A stretch of 64,000 nucleotides of DNA, from the NCBI GenBank assembly GCA_963807065.1, contig CAWDZQ010000003.1, positions 1,550,001-1,614,000 of the forward strand, in the 5' to 3' direction. The translations under genes were made by a program, and so were the position numbers. The number at the start of each line of letters is the position of its first letter. The stretch's first letter is position 1. Under the pieces are notes generated by a model, which did no database searches, was not told the origin of the DNA, and worked only from the letters and a program-made list of their open reading frames with translations. Shown here piece after piece: positions 18,966 through 30,605 of the stretch. The DNA comes from CAWAND01 sp963807065 (lineage in GTDB: Bacteria; Chloroflexota; Anaerolineae; Anaerolineales; E44-bin32).

Positions 18966-19376
18966 ATGAAGGTGCTGTCGCACCACTCCATAGCTGATTC
19001 TCTCGTTGACCATCCACCATACCCCTCAAACCCAGCGCTCCATGCAGAGCTAAGTATTCTCTATTACGCGCCCGATGGGTCCACACTCATCGCCTACTAT
19101 GAGGCGCCCGAAGGCTGGTTCCAAGTTGAAGTTGAAGGCTTTGCCGAAATGGATTACGTGCTTGAAGGTGAGGTCGAGCTGATCTCAGATCGCCTGCATC
19201 TCACAGCCAAACCGGGTGATTGCTTCTTCCTTGAGGAGGGAGACGAGTTTCGTTGGCAAATGACCAAGCCATCCAAGATGATCTTCGTCCTCAACTGCGA
19301 GACAGATCAAGCTCGCAAATCCGTAGCAGAGCTTGTCCACGCTTGTGAGGAACAGCGGTCTGGCGGTCCATCTTGA
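18966..19376 (+). CDS. Cupin-domain protein
   Basis: 136 residues. The jelly-roll core shows AEMDYVLEGEVELISDRL and AKPGDCFFLEEGDEFRWQM, the two conserved cupin motifs. The usual His metal ligands of motif 1 are missing (WFQVEVEGFAEMDY), so it may not bind metal in the standard way. AGGAGG is 6 bases from the ATG. Its stop overlaps the start of the FGGY kinase (TTGA), implying co-translation. Possibly a sugar isomerase or ligand-binding accessory protein. Confidence 0.75.
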   Translation: MKVLSHHSIADSLVDHPPYPSNPALHAELSILYYAPDGSTLIAYYEAPEGWFQVEVEGFAEMDYVLEGEVELISDRLHLTAKPGDCFFLEEGDEFRWQMTKPSKMIFVLNCETDQARKSVAELVHACEEQRSGGPS

Positions 19377-20856
19377 GCCTGATTGGAATTGACATGGGTT
19401 CAAGTGCCGTCAAGGTGGCAGCTTACTCTGTCGAAGGCTCGCTCATCGCAGAATCCAGTGAATCCCTTACGCCGATTCGGCCCAAGCCAGGGGCGTGGGA
19501 AACAGATCTGAATCGAGGTCGGGCAGGCAACTTCTCGCTGCATGAGGGCCATACTGATCGAAGACGCTGTAAGGCGGGATCCCCCTCTGGCCCTCGCGGT
19601 CAGTGCGTCGGGGCGGGAGAACTTCCTTGCCGACGCATCTGGGAGGCCTCTCACCAATGGTGTCATGGGGGCTGACATCCGCGGAGGCGAGTTTGAGGCG
19701 CCGCCTCCTGGTGCCGAGGACGGACACGGAGTCTTGGACTTTGTCATGCGGACACCCACGCCAGAGGATGGACCCGATCTTCAGATTTCGGTGGTGGAAG
19801 GACAATCATCCAGAGATCGTAGACGAGTCGCGGGATTTCAACGGGTGGATGGACTTCCTGGTCAAACAGATGACGGGGCAAGGTGCAATCGATCGCAGCT
19901 CGGCTTCACTCTACATGACGTACGATCTCCTTAAGCACGACTGGGACCTTGAACGTGCCGACGCATACGGCTTCCCAAGAGAAATGCTGCCTAAGGTCCC
20001 GAACTGGGGACAAGTCATCGGTGAACTGACCCAGAAAGTCGCCGAGAGTTGGGGTGCGCCACCAGGAATTCAAATTGCCCAAGGCTGCCTCGATCTCAAT
20101 TGCGCTGCCTACGGGGCCGGCGTACATGAAGTCGGAACGGCGTGCCTGGTCAGCGGATCATATGAGAACGTACTAGTCCCGACTAACCAATCGCCGACAT
20201 TCGCGACGCTGGATAGAGGGTTGGCATTCCTCGTGCACCCGTGCGAGACGGGGAAATGCGTCATTGCTGTGCACCCCACTGGAAACGCCGTGCTCAATTG
20301 GGCCAGATCACTATTTGGCGTAGAGATTGACGAGGCAGAGAAGTTCCTAAGGGGTGGGCACACGATGCCGAGCCCTGTGATCGCCATCCCTCACCTTTCT
20401 GGATCAATGGCCTATTGGGAAGATGGTCGAAGGTCAAGGGGCGGATTGATTGGCCTGACACTAGCCACGACGGGGCCCGAGATCATTCAAGCCATTATGG
20501 AGGGGATTGCGTACGACACGGCACTGTCGTTTTCCATGATGGCCATAGAAGGGATCGAAATCGACCGAATCAGGATCACTGGAGGTGGTGCTCGTTCAGC
20601 GTGGTGGACACAGCTCAAGGCTGATCTCACAGGCAGACCAATAGAGGTTGTCGAGCAAGCTGAGCCAGGGACGTTCGGCGCAGCCTTGTTGGCAGGTCTG
20701 GCCATCGGAGTTTATGAAGATATCGGTGAGGCCAGCACAACGTTCGCCGGCACCAAGACAGTGTACCTTCCGAACCCAGAGCGGGCTGAAATGCATCAGG
20801 AGCGTTTCGACAAATTCAAAACTGCGGTCGGTGTGCTCCTTGAACATGTCTACTGA
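19373..20856 (+). pseudogene. FGGY-family carbohydrate kinase, frameshifted
   Basis: Starts with TTG overlapping the cupin stop: MSLIGIDMGSSAVKVAAYS carries the phosphate-1 ATP motif. Frame changes near 19513 and 19775 connect LIEDAVRRDPPLALAVSASG and DASGRPLTNGVMGADIRG to NHPEIVDESRDFNGWMDFL. The latter frame then runs intact to 20856, including HPTGNAVLNWARSLFG, the adenosine motif ITGGGARSAWWTQLKADLTG and EPGTFGAALLAGLAIG. Family members phosphorylate ketoses or sugar alcohols (xylulose, ribulose, apulose, erythritol). The substrate is not readable from sequence. Confidence 0.82.
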
Positions 20857-21067
20857 GGATATGCAGGTTCAAACGGGATGAATCCAACGTCTTCTCTTCC
20901 GCCGGGCCAGACACGGAGGCTGAGGCATGGCCCTTCCAGAAATGGAAGCCCTGTTGCATTTCCGACAGCCACGCCCCACTGGATTGGCCAGCATCCCTCA
21001 ACCTCAATCTCGTCACGAAACTATTGCATCGAACCCAGACCACAAAGACACACAAGGAGATGCCTCC

Positions 21068-21903
21068 GTGAAAATAGGAACTGCGAACTCAAGTCCTCTA
21101 TCGCTACAGCATCTGGGATGCGATCGAGATCGTTTCCAAGCTCGGTTTCGAAGGGGTTGACATCTGGGGAGGGCGTCCTCATGTATACCGACGTGACTAC
21201 ACTGCAGAGGAACTCAGAACGCTTCGGACAAAAATAAGCGACCTGGGCCTCACGACGTCATCGTTCATGCCGGCTTTCTACCGATACCCGCACTCCCTTG
21301 GCAATCCTAATCCAAAGAGTCCGTAAAGACAGCATTGCCTACATGTGCGAATGCCTTGATAACGCTGCCTTGCTCGGCGCACCTGCGGTGTTGCTTCTTC
21401 CGGACCACAGCCTTCACGGGCAAACCAGAGATGACTGCCTGAAGCGGACTATTGAGAGCATCGACGCTATTGCCCAACACGCTGCTCAGTACCCGGAAAT
21501 CGTCCTCGGGCTTGAAGTGCTCCATTTCGACGAAACGGACATCCTCAACACCGCCGAGGACGCGATCACAATCATGGACGAAGTGGGCTATCAAAAGATG
21601 GGTGTCGTTCTCGACACAGGCACTCTCAATCTGAGCAAGGAACCGGTTGACCAGATTTTCTCCAGGATTGGTGACAAAGTGCTGCAGGTGCATGTGAACG
21701 ACAATCCCGGACTTGACATGCAGGAAAACCTTATTCCAGGCGATGGCACATTTGGATTCCAGGACTTCATCCGCTTCCTGGTTTCTCAAGACTACGCTGG
21801 GTACATCACAGCCGAGCTATCAAAATCCTATGCCGACGATCCCGAGTTGGCGTTGCTAGCCACAAAGGAAAGGCTGATGGAGTGGATTCGAGCAGTCTCC
21901 TAG
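21068..21903 (+). pseudogene. Sugar-phosphate isomerase/epimerase (xylose-isomerase-like TIM barrel), frameshifted
   Basis: AAGGAG lies 7 bases before a GTG at 21068. Joined frames read KIGTANSS, then AIEIVSKLGFEGVDIWGGRPHVY, RYPHSLGNPNPK, then from about 21330 RKDSIAYMCECLDNAALLGAP to the end. Metal/active-site residues are in LGLEVLHF, VVLDTGTLNL, VHVNDNPG and YAGYITAELSKSY. The pattern is that of AP-endonuclease-2-like epimerases such as fructoselysine 3-epimerase or D-apiose isomerase. Frame changes fall near 21115 and 21325. Next to the FGGY kinase and the apionate-lactonase-like gene it probably acts on a branched or rare sugar. Confidence 0.72.
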
Positions 21904-21969
21904 TGCGGGAACCGGGGACCCAATCTGCGCGAAGTCCTTGTTTCGCGCTTTGTCGGTAAGGCGGATCAA

Positions 21970-24007
21970 ATGACGAAACGCAACACGCGGGCGTTGAGCT
22001 CGTACGAGAAATGGTATGGTCGCAACAGCCCCCCGCCGGAGATCCTCACCTTCAAGTGCGGCACCCTTACGGTGGAGCTCGAGGATGGGGACCTCAGATA
22101 TCTGCGCCACACGGAACTTGAGCTCGTGCGCCGACTAATGATTACTGTCCGCGATCGGAACTGGTTGACCATCCCATCGAATATCACCGAGCTCGAGACA
22201 GTGGTCTTGGATAACGGGTTCCGCGTGGACATGGCTGGCACAAACAAGAGTGGAGAATTGGATGTCGTCTGGAGTGCGACAGTTGAAGGCCACCCTAACT
22301 CCACTCTGGAATACTCATTTGAGGGCATCGCCCAAGGTACCTTCCGGTACTGCCGTATTGGTTTGTGTCTCCTCTTTCCTGTAGAGGGTTTTGCCGGAAG
22401 AGAGTTCCGAGCAGAAACAGAAGGCGGGCTGGCGTCCGGGGTTTTCCCCAAGACCGTCGCACCCCAGGAGATCTTGGACGAGGTAGAAGTTCCTCTTGTC
22501 CCGGCGTGCTCTGGTCTTACCGTGCATATGCCGGATGACATTCATCTCGCAATGGAGTTTGAGGGGGATTTGTTTGAGCTCGAAGATCAGCGGAACTGGA
22601 CGGACGGATCCTATAAGCTCTACTGCACACCGCTATCCTTGGGCTACCCTCTCGAGGCACGCAAGGGACAGCGGTTCAATCAGAGGGTAGTCATAAGACC
22701 ATCTTTCCCTCACGGCTCCCGATTGATAAGACCCAAACCATCAAACAAACCAATCACCGTCACAATTGGCAGGGCCACTGAGCACGTGTTCCCTGGCGTG
22801 GGGCTGGCGCTGGGAGGGTATGGAGAAGACCTGGACGAACGGGCAATCGGTCTTCTTCAAGAATTGAACCTCCGGCACCTGCGTGCAGACGTGCACTTGC
22901 ACGAATTGACCTGGCCCAAGACTCTGGAAACTTCCATGCTTGCCTCCGACCAACTGGGAGTACCTCTCGAGCTAGGGTTGTTCCTCCAAGACACCGCGAT
23001 CGAGCCACTTCATAAACTGAACATGCATCTTCAGGGTTCTCGCATTGCGCGTATTCTCGTTCTCGAAGAATCAGAAGCCCCGGTGGGCACGACCTCGCCT
23101 TGTTGGATAACACTCGCTCGAAGACATCTCGGTTCCGTCACACCGCCAGCGCTTCTCTTCGGGGGAACTAACGGAAATTTCGCTGAACTCAATCGACAGC
23201 GACCTACGCTTTCGGGCATGGATGGGGTCTTCTTCACAATCAATCCTCAAGTTCACCAGTGGGACGAGCGCTCATTAATCGAGGCGCTTGAGGGCCAACG
23301 CGGACGCGGTGAGGACAGCCCAAAGCTTCTCTCTTCCGCTCCCGGTGGCGATCAGCACAGTCACCCTCAAGCCACCCTTCAATCAGGCAGCTACAGAAGA
23401 AGCACTTCCAGAAGATCCGGACAATCTTCCTGCGAATGTAGATCCTCGACAGATGTCTTTGTTCGGCGCCGCCTGGACCGTAGGTAGCCTGAATTCGCTA
23501 TTTTCGGCCGGTGCCGCTTCGGCCACTTACTATGAGGCAACCGGCTGGCGCGGCCTGATGGAGTTTGCAACCGGCAACCCGCTCCCCGAGGCGTTTTCAT
23601 CCCGTCCCGGAATGATCTTCCCAATCTACTGGATACTGGAATTCCTTTCCGAAGCCAATGGAGGAAACCTGTTGGCACTCGCCTCCGAGAATCCGATGCT
23701 GGTGCAGGGGCTTGCGGTGAAGAAAGGTGAGCGCTTGTGGGTAGTTGTGTCGAACCTTCAGCCCAGGGCCAGTCACGTCATGGTGACTCCCCCATTCCGC
23801 GGCACGGCCGCTATGCGTAGGCTAAACGAGATCTCTATGGACGCTGACTACCATTCTCCGAAAGACTTTAGGGCAAACAATGAGACCATTGCCGTTGACG
23901 AGACCGGCATCGTGCTGAGATTGGCGCCCTATGAAACTGTTTTCATTGAGCAAAGCGGTCTCAATGAGCAGTCGGATCCGGTTCGACAAGTGGGACCAAC
24001 CATGTAG
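21970..24007 (+). pseudogene. D-apionate lactonase-like protein (ApnL family), one frameshift
   Basis: About 675 residues over two frames joined near 23295. The signature FELEDQRNWTDGSYKLYCTPL matches what I recall of the ApnL family. So do the opening PPPEILTFKCGTLTVELEDGDLRYLRH and NPQVHQWDERSLIEALEGQ, followed in the second frame by PVAISTVTLKPPFN and EATGWRGLMEF. ApnL hydrolyses D-apionolactone to D-apionate in apiose catabolism. The second frame continues intact to 24007. The SDR downstream and the isomerase and kinase upstream fit a rare-sugar pathway. Identification rests on recalled family sequence, so substrate specificity is unproven. Confidence 0.72.
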
Positions 24008-24092
24008 ATGTTGGCACCCGGCCATCCAAGCATCCATAGTTGCGAATCAGTCGCCGCGTATCATGCAAACACCGAGTTGAGGAGTGAAAGTC

Positions 24093-24860
24093 ATGGATTT
24101 TCAAGGGAAGGTCGCGCTCGTAACAGGCGCCACGCGAGGTATCGGCCGGTCAACGGCCGTTAGGCTTGCCAAGGAGGGCCTGCTAGTCGGCGTCAACTAT
24201 CGATCGACTGGTGATCCCAGCGAAACGCTCCGCCTCATCGAAGAGGCGGGTGGCCGAGGCTTCGCTGTCGAAGCCGACATGCGCAAGCCGGATCAGATTC
24301 TTAGAATGGTCGACGAGGTTGCGCGAATTGGGGGAAGCTTTGACTACCTAGTCAGCAATGCGGCCATTAATCCGTTCATGGAATGGGATGAAATCACTCT
24401 GGAGGATTACGACCGAATTCAGGAAATCAACCTCCGGGGCACTTGGGTTGTCTGCCAGGCAGCATGCAAGCAAATGATCAAGGAGGGCCATGGGGGTGCG
24501 ATTGTCACTGTTTCATCCATCTCCGCCTGGGTTGGAGCGTGGAACCAGGTGGTCTATTGCGGAACGAAGGCCGGCATATGGATGTTGACCAAATCACTGG
24601 CGTCGGTAGTCGGGGAACATGGAATCAGAGTGAATTGCGTGCTGCCGGGTGCCATTGACACTGACATGAGCGCCGGCATGAGCGACAACCCTGACGTCAA
24701 AAAGTATTATGAGGATCGCACTCCTCTTCGCCGCACCGCTGATCCCTCAGAAGTCGCCTCATGCATAGCCTTTTTGTTGAGTGATGAAGCCAGCTACTGC
24801 TCCAGTTCAGAGCTATTGGTGGACGGAGGCTTCATCGCCAACGCCGAATACGTGAGGTAG
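24093..24860 (+). CDS. SDR-family dehydrogenase
   Basis: 255 residues, intact. NAD(P) motif TGATRGIG near residues 13-20, NAA motif in LVSNAAINPF, catalytic Ser in TVSSISAWVG, Tyr and Lys in VVYCGTKAG, and the C-terminal LVDGGFIAN. This is a classical SDR close in style to sugar 1-dehydrogenases and 3-oxoacyl reductases. The ATG at 24093 was preferred to GTG 24084 because AGGAG is 8 bases from it. It probably oxidises the sugar or sugar acid handled by the neighbouring lactonase. Confidence 0.85.
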   Translation: MDFQGKVALVTGATRGIGRSTAVRLAKEGLLVGVNYRSTGDPSETLRLIEEAGGRGFAVEADMRKPDQILRMVDEVARIGGSFDYLVSNAAINPFMEWDEITLEDYDRIQEINLRGTWVVCQAACKQMIKEGHGGAIVTVSSISAWVGAWNQVVYCGTKAGIWMLTKSLASVVGEHGIRVNCVLPGAIDTDMSAGMSDNPDVKKYYEDRTPLRRTADPSEVASCIAFLLSDEASYCSSSELLVDGGFIANAEYVR

Positions 24861-25050
24861 AGGTGCTTGCGACCAACTGGAAGTATGCCGGTCACTGCCG
24901 CTTGGCCACTAATTCCACTTCTTAGGGAACGAGGCCCGCGGGAGGTCGTATCGGAACAGATCACTCGTGCTTTCATCTCGCAAGAATTGCCACCTTAGAA
25001 TTCAATGCCTGCGCTCTCCCTCGGTGCATTGAATGATCCAGGAGAAGACA

Positions 25051-25552
25051 ATGACGATCTACCATGAGGTCATTGAACTCGAAACCGAAATTCGACCGTC
25101 GTTTCACGATATCAGCGACCAGGTCAATCGAGCCCTTGCTCAGTCCGGGGTGTCCAATGGGCTGGTCGCCGTATTCTCCCAACACACGACGTGCAGCATC
25201 ATCATTCAGGAAGATTCTACGGGACACCACATACAATGGAACGAAATTCATATTCCAAGACCTGTTGGATGCACTTCAGACTTGGATTCCCAAATGTGAA
25301 AAGGAGGGCCAGTATCTCCATCCTGGTCCAAAGTGCGTCGAGTATTCGGTCAATGAAATCGGCGAGACCCCGGCCTGGACATTGAACACCGACGGACATC
25401 TCCGGTCTTCGTTGTTTGGAAGATCAGAAACAATCCCAGTCGTCGATGGAAAGTTGGTTCTAGGGGAACATGGGCACATCTATTTTGCAGATTTTGATGG
25501 CACACGTGAGAGGAAGCGCAATGCGTGGGTCCAGGTGATTGGAGAGCAATGA
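25051..25552 (+). pseudogene. YjbQ/UPF0047-family protein, frameshifted
   Basis: About 165 residues over two frames. SNGLVAVFSQHTTCSIIIQED is the family's central motif. The first frame then drifts, and the second resumes FIFQDLLDALQTWIP, ending with SSLFGRSETIPVVDGKLVLGEHGHIYFADFDG. The frame change is near 25235. AGGAG precedes the ATG at 25051. Some family members have weak thiamine-phosphate synthase activity; the physiological role is unknown. Confidence 0.75.
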
Positions 25553-25765
25553 CCGGATGGAAGATCCGTCACCCACTGCCACAACCTGAATCCATTGCGT
25601 GATCCGCTGGCACTGAGGTGCCTGCCCGGGACACACGCTGCCGGTGTTTCGGATTGCGCCTCCCGCAGGCCGATACTCTGTTGGACCGAAGAAGGGCCAA
25701 CTGACCTGGCACGTTGCTCAAAAACGTCAACTCATAACTCAGAGGTGCTCGACTGGGAGAAATCC

Positions 25766-26788
25766 ATGACGGACAAGAAGAAGCGAAGTGCAGACCCGGT
25801 ACGGGAATTGCCATTGGAACGTCTCGAGAAACTCGGCGCCGAAACAGCGCGTGAGATGCTGGGTGCAATGTTCCTCATCCGCGCTTTTGAAGAGAAGGCG
25901 GAAGCGCTCTACGGCTTGGGCAAGGTCCACGGCACGATGCACCTGTCGCTCGGCCAGGAAGGCTAGCGCAGTGGGCGCTTCCTGGGCAATGCGGCGCAAG
26001 GCACGACTATCTGCTCAACCACCACCGCGGCCACGGCCATCCTCGCGTGGGGCGCCGACGTCAACCGGGTGATGGCCGAGTTCATGGGCAAGGAGACGGG
26101 CTACTGTCGGGGCCGAGGCGGCTCGATGCACATCGCCGACGTGGAAAGCAACAACCTCGGCGCCAACGGCATCGTTGCCGGGGGCTTGCCGATTGCGGCA
26201 GGCGTCGGCCTGAGCATCCAGCTGCGCGGGACGGACCAGGTCTGCCTAGTGCTGTTCGGCGACGGCGCCGCCAACGAGGGCGCGTTCCACGAGTCGCTCA
26301 ACATGGCAGCGATCTGGCACCTGCCGGTCGTCTTCTTCTGCGAGAACAACCAGTACGCCATGTCGATGTCCATCGAGCGGGCCTTCAACATCGAGCACAT
26401 CAGCCAGCGGGCCTGCGCTACGGCATCGCGGGCGTCACGGTCGACGGCAACGACACGCTGGCCGTGTAGGATGCGGTCGAGAGGCCGCGGCGGAGCGCGC
26501 CCGCGCCGGGGAAGGCCCGACGCTGAGTCGAAGTCCGTCACCTACCGCTGGAAGGGCCACTCCAAGAGCGACCGCCAGCTTACCGCACCCGTGAAGAAGT
26601 CAAGGAATGGCAGGCCAAGGACCCCATCCCCCGCTTTGCCAAGCGGCTGATCGAGGCCGGGATGCTGACCGAGGACGAGAACGAGCAGATCTGGAGCAGC
26701 AGGCCGCAAGCCGCGATCGAAGCGGCGGTCGAGTCTCGCCGAGAACAGCCCCGAGCCCGACGTCGGCGACAATCATGGAGGGGTGTAT

Positions 26789-26796
<8 letters not shown>
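25766..26796 (+). pseudogene. Pyruvate/acetoin dehydrogenase E1 alpha-like, multiple frameshifts
   Basis: Recognisable through several frames: REMLGAMFLIRAFEEKAEALY, GKVHGTMHLSLGQE, then DYLLNHHRGHGH, RGGSMHIAD, NLGANGIVAGGLPIAAG, and the thiamine-diphosphate region LVLFGDGAANEGAFHESLNMA. VFFCENNQYAMS and TYRWKGHSKSD follow. Breaks lie near 25958, 25990, 26040, 26410, 26470 and 26575. The stop (TGA 26794-26796) overlaps the E1 beta start. E1 decarboxylates a 2-oxo acid or acetoin and loads the acyl group onto E2. From about 25.96 kb the DNA is visibly more GC-rich than before. Confidence 0.75.
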
Positions 26797-27795
<999 letters not shown>

Positions 27796-27806
27796 GAGGC
27801 CGGCCG

Positions 27807-29107
27807 ATGGCCACAGAGATCATCCTGCCCAAGTTCGGATTCACGCAGGAGGAATTGCACATCGTCGCGCTGGCTCAAGCACGAAGGCGACCAGGTCGAG
27901 AAGGGTGAGCCGATCGCCGAAGTGACGACCGACAAGATCAACATGGAGGTCGAGTGCACCCGAACTCGGGGATCCTGGCAGGCGTGCCGGGCCCAGGAGG
28001 GCGACACGATGGCTACCACTTCAGTATTGGCCTTCGTAATTCAGCCTGGCGAGGCTGTACCATCGGTCGGCGAACCGACCGTCAGGCCAAAGGAACCACG
28101 GGGAGACCGGCAAACGGCGAACAGCGCACCGCTTGAAGACGTCAGACAGCGAGCCACTCCGGTGGCTGCGCGCCTAGCCGAGGCGCGCGGAATCAACCTC
28201 AACGTTGTGGCAGGTACCGGCCTTCAAGGGCGGGTCACGCGCAAGGATATCGAATTCTCTGATCCCGACGTCGGTGGCCGGGTCAATGCCACCCCTGCCG
28301 CCCGCCGCCTGAGCAAGGAGAACGAGGTTACGCTGCTCGAGCTATCCGGCAGCGGCCCCGAGGGAAGGATCCAGGCCATTGACGTCATGGCAGCCTCCGG
28401 AGCGCCGAAGGGTGTCAGCCAGACGGAGAGAATTGAGCTCGAGGGCATGCGAGCCACTATCGCTGAACGCATGGCGTACAGCGCCCGTACAGCACCTCAT
28501 TTCACTTTGGAGATCGACGTTGACGTCACTCGGATGGAGGTACTGCGAAAAGAACTAAACCAGATGTCAGACATTGGCATCTCGGCCACTGCTGTTGTGA
28601 TTCGAGCTGTGGCCTGGAGTTTGAATTGGCACCCTATGGCTCAACGCCAGATTGGACGGGAACACGATCTGGTTGAGCCGAGAGATCAATATCGGAGTAG
28701 CGGTCGCTTTGCCCGATGGACTCGTTGTGCCGGTAATCCACGACGCCCAAGCCAAAGGCGTAAAGCAGATTGCGACTGAGTTAGAGACACTGACGGCAGG
28801 CGCCCAGCAAGGTCGACTGGGTCAGCAAGACCTCACAGGCGGCACCTTCACCGTGTCCAACCTTGGCATGTTTGGAATCGACCGTTTCACCGCCATCATC
28901 AACCCTCCGGAAAGTGCCATCCTAGCCGTGGGGAAGATGACCCGCCGCGTCGTCCCGGCGGTCGATACCGGGGATGCCGTCGTGGTCCGAACGATGATGA
29001 CCCTTACCCTGTCAGTCGATCACCGAGTGCTTGATGGCGCTACAGCGGCACGTTTCCTCTCCGACTTGCGCCGAGCCATAGAAGAGCCCGGCATGATGTG
29101 TTACTAG
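27807..29107 (+). pseudogene. Dihydrolipoyl acyltransferase E2-like, frameshifted
   Basis: AGGAGG precedes the ATG. The lipoyl domain is split over frames: ATEIILPKFGFTQEE, then HEGDQVEKGEPIAEV, then TTDKINMEVE with the lipoyl Lys. Two peripheral-subunit-binding domains follow (ATPVAARLAEARGI...GRVTRKDI and ATPAARRLSKENEV...GRIQAIDV). The catalytic domain contains MRATIAERMAYSARTAPHFTLEIDVDV and the active-site SVDHRVLDGATAARFL. A break near 28660 splits the catalytic domain. Two binding domains in tandem is unusual for bacterial E2. No E3 (lipoamide dehydrogenase) gene is in the window. Confidence 0.78.
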
Positions 29108-29504
29108 CCGCCTTAGCGTGGACATGGCCGCGCTTGCGGGCTCATCTGCGGATGCCTTGGCTTGGATACCGGTGATCGCCGCTTGGTTGGCCATCTGCGA
29201 ATGCTCCGCAATCCCGCACGCCCTTCGCGTGTCTTTTTCCAACTCGTTGCCGAGTTGTCCGCTTGTGCGCCCCAAGCCAACTAGATCCAAGATCTGTGGA
29301 CGGCGCCCAGCTCCGCGCCCCATCCAGCTCACTCGCCCAAACCCCGGCAAGCCCGGGCAGCACACTTACCCAGAAGAGAGCCTTCGCTCTCTCATGGTCT
29401 AGGCCGTTGATCCCAGAGGTTAGTTGGATTCTCTCCAGCTCTGCTGGTGGAGACATCTTATTCATATGGGCAACTCAAGATGCGAGGCTCTGGGAAGCGG
29501 CGGC
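29108..29504. other. Region between E2 and the second tRNA-Met repeat, nothing recognised
   Basis: Short frames on both strands show no known domain. It may be remnant sequence inside the attachment-site neighbourhood; no integrase or excisionase motif was found. Confidence 0.4.
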
Positions 29505-29830
29505 TAGGGACTACAAGACCCTTGCCCAGGCTCCGTCTGGCGACGGTTACCAGGAGGGGGGTTCGGCTGGCCGTAGAACCGAGTCCTGAGACACGGGCGC
29601 ATAACCACCGGAGCTGAGGTCCGTATCCTATCCTCAGGGCCTTAGTATACAAGAAAGCGCCCAAATGGGCGCTTTCTTGTTCAGTAGCGTGGCTGGGATT
29701 CGAACCCAGGACCTTCAGGTTATGAGTTGTACTCCTGAAGGGTAGGCCCTAGATCGTCAGGCCGTCGTTCTAAGGGTGGCCTGGACACCTTCGCTTGTGT
29801 GGAGCCTCAGCGGCGGATCAAAGTTGACAC
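29505..29830 (-). repeat. tRNA-Met 3'-half repeat, copy 2 (putative att site)
   Basis: Bases 29726-29684 (minus) repeat the CAT-anticodon tRNA 3' half from anticodon loop to discriminator, with one acceptor change. It is followed by a 13-bp perfect hairpin terminator (29650-29679, CAAGAAAGCGCCC stem). The homology with copy 3 extends about 145 bases beyond the terminator, including CTCCGTCTGGCGACGGTTAC and TATCCTATCCTCAGGGCCTT. On the other side both share the CCTTAGA/TCTAAGG-type inverted repeat. All copies have the same orientation. Confidence 0.75.
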
Positions 29831-29972
29831 TTTCTCCATTCTACTGAGATTTCTGGGTCGGACAAGGCGACCACATAGGTAGAACTGTACGAGTGGCAGT
29901 TACAAAGGACAAACATCCGGCATCAGTGAGTTGTCGGTCCCAAGTTGGCAGCCTGTGGTCAGTCCCGTGTGA

Positions 29973-30019
29973 TATAATGTGTGCGTATCCTTAGCATTTT
30001 CCGAAGGTTATGCACACAT
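29973..30019 (+). promoter_or_regulatory. abiE promoter and inverted-repeat operator
   Basis: An extended -10 (TGATATAAT, 29970-29978) is followed by the inverted repeat ATGTGTGC (29977-29984) ... GCACACAT (30012-30019). The repeat overlaps the expected transcription start. AbiEi proteins are known to repress their own promoter by binding inverted repeats, so this is probably its operator. Confidence 0.6.
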
Positions 30020-30020
30020 T

Positions 30021-30605
30021 GTGTCAAGACCAGATCACGATCAACTCTATCGAATAGCTGAGAGCCAGGGTGGATACTTCACCACGCAGCAGGCTCATCA
30101 GGCAGGGTTCAGCGATGAGCGTCTCTCGTACTACTCGAAGAATGGCCTTTTCTCGCGTATAAGAAGGGGAATATACCGACTCACACGCTTCCCCGTGTCA
30201 CGCTTTGAAGATCTTATGGTTGCATGGCTTCGTACAGGTCATGATTTGGCCATTTCACACGAAAGCGCTCTGGCACTCTACGATCTCACGGACGTCATCC
30301 CCGCGGAAGTCCACGTCACGGTACCAAGAACGGCTTCCCGGAGGAAGAAGCGAATTCGGCTTCATACCAGCCAGATCTCGCCGGCGGAAATCACCTCAAG
30401 GGATGGACTTCCAGTCACAACGGTCACGAGGACAATTGCTGATGTGGCGCGGTCGGGTCTTGCAGAAGAACACGTTCGACATGCTATCGAAGAGGCCCTT
30501 GAACGCGGCCTCGCTAGTTCAAAGTCGTTTCGAGAAGCTGCCGACAAATTTGGCGGCAGAACCCGCCAACTGATCATTAAGACGCTGAGTATGAGTGAGA
30601 AATGA
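30021..30605 (+). CDS. AbiEi-type antitoxin/regulator (type IV toxin-antitoxin)
   Basis: About 195 residues. N-terminal winged-helix AbiEi domain: DQLYRIAESQGGYFTTQQAHQAGFSDERLSYYSKNG, then RIRRGIYRL. The C-terminal antitoxin domain contains HESALALYDLTDVIPAEVHVTVP and TTVTRTIADVAR. The GTG at 30021 is preferred to the GTG at 29979 because the latter lies at or upstream of the predicted transcription start and inside the operator; it has no good ribosome binding site. Its stop overlaps the toxin start (ATGA). It neutralises AbiEii without direct contact and represses the operon. Confidence 0.82.
   Translation: MSRPDHDQLYRIAESQGGYFTTQQAHQAGFSDERLSYYSKNGLFSRIRRGIYRLTRFPVSRFEDLMVAWLRTGHDLAISHESALALYDLTDVIPAEVHVTVPRTASRRKKRIRLHTSQISPAEITSRDGLPVTTVTRTIADVARSGLAEEHVRHAIEEALERGLASSKSFREAADKFGGRTRQLIIKTLSMSEK

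Noticed and set aside
29142..29465. 107-codon minus-strand frame between E2 and repeat copy 2
   Set aside because: Composition is not protein-like and no motif or ribosome binding site is seen.
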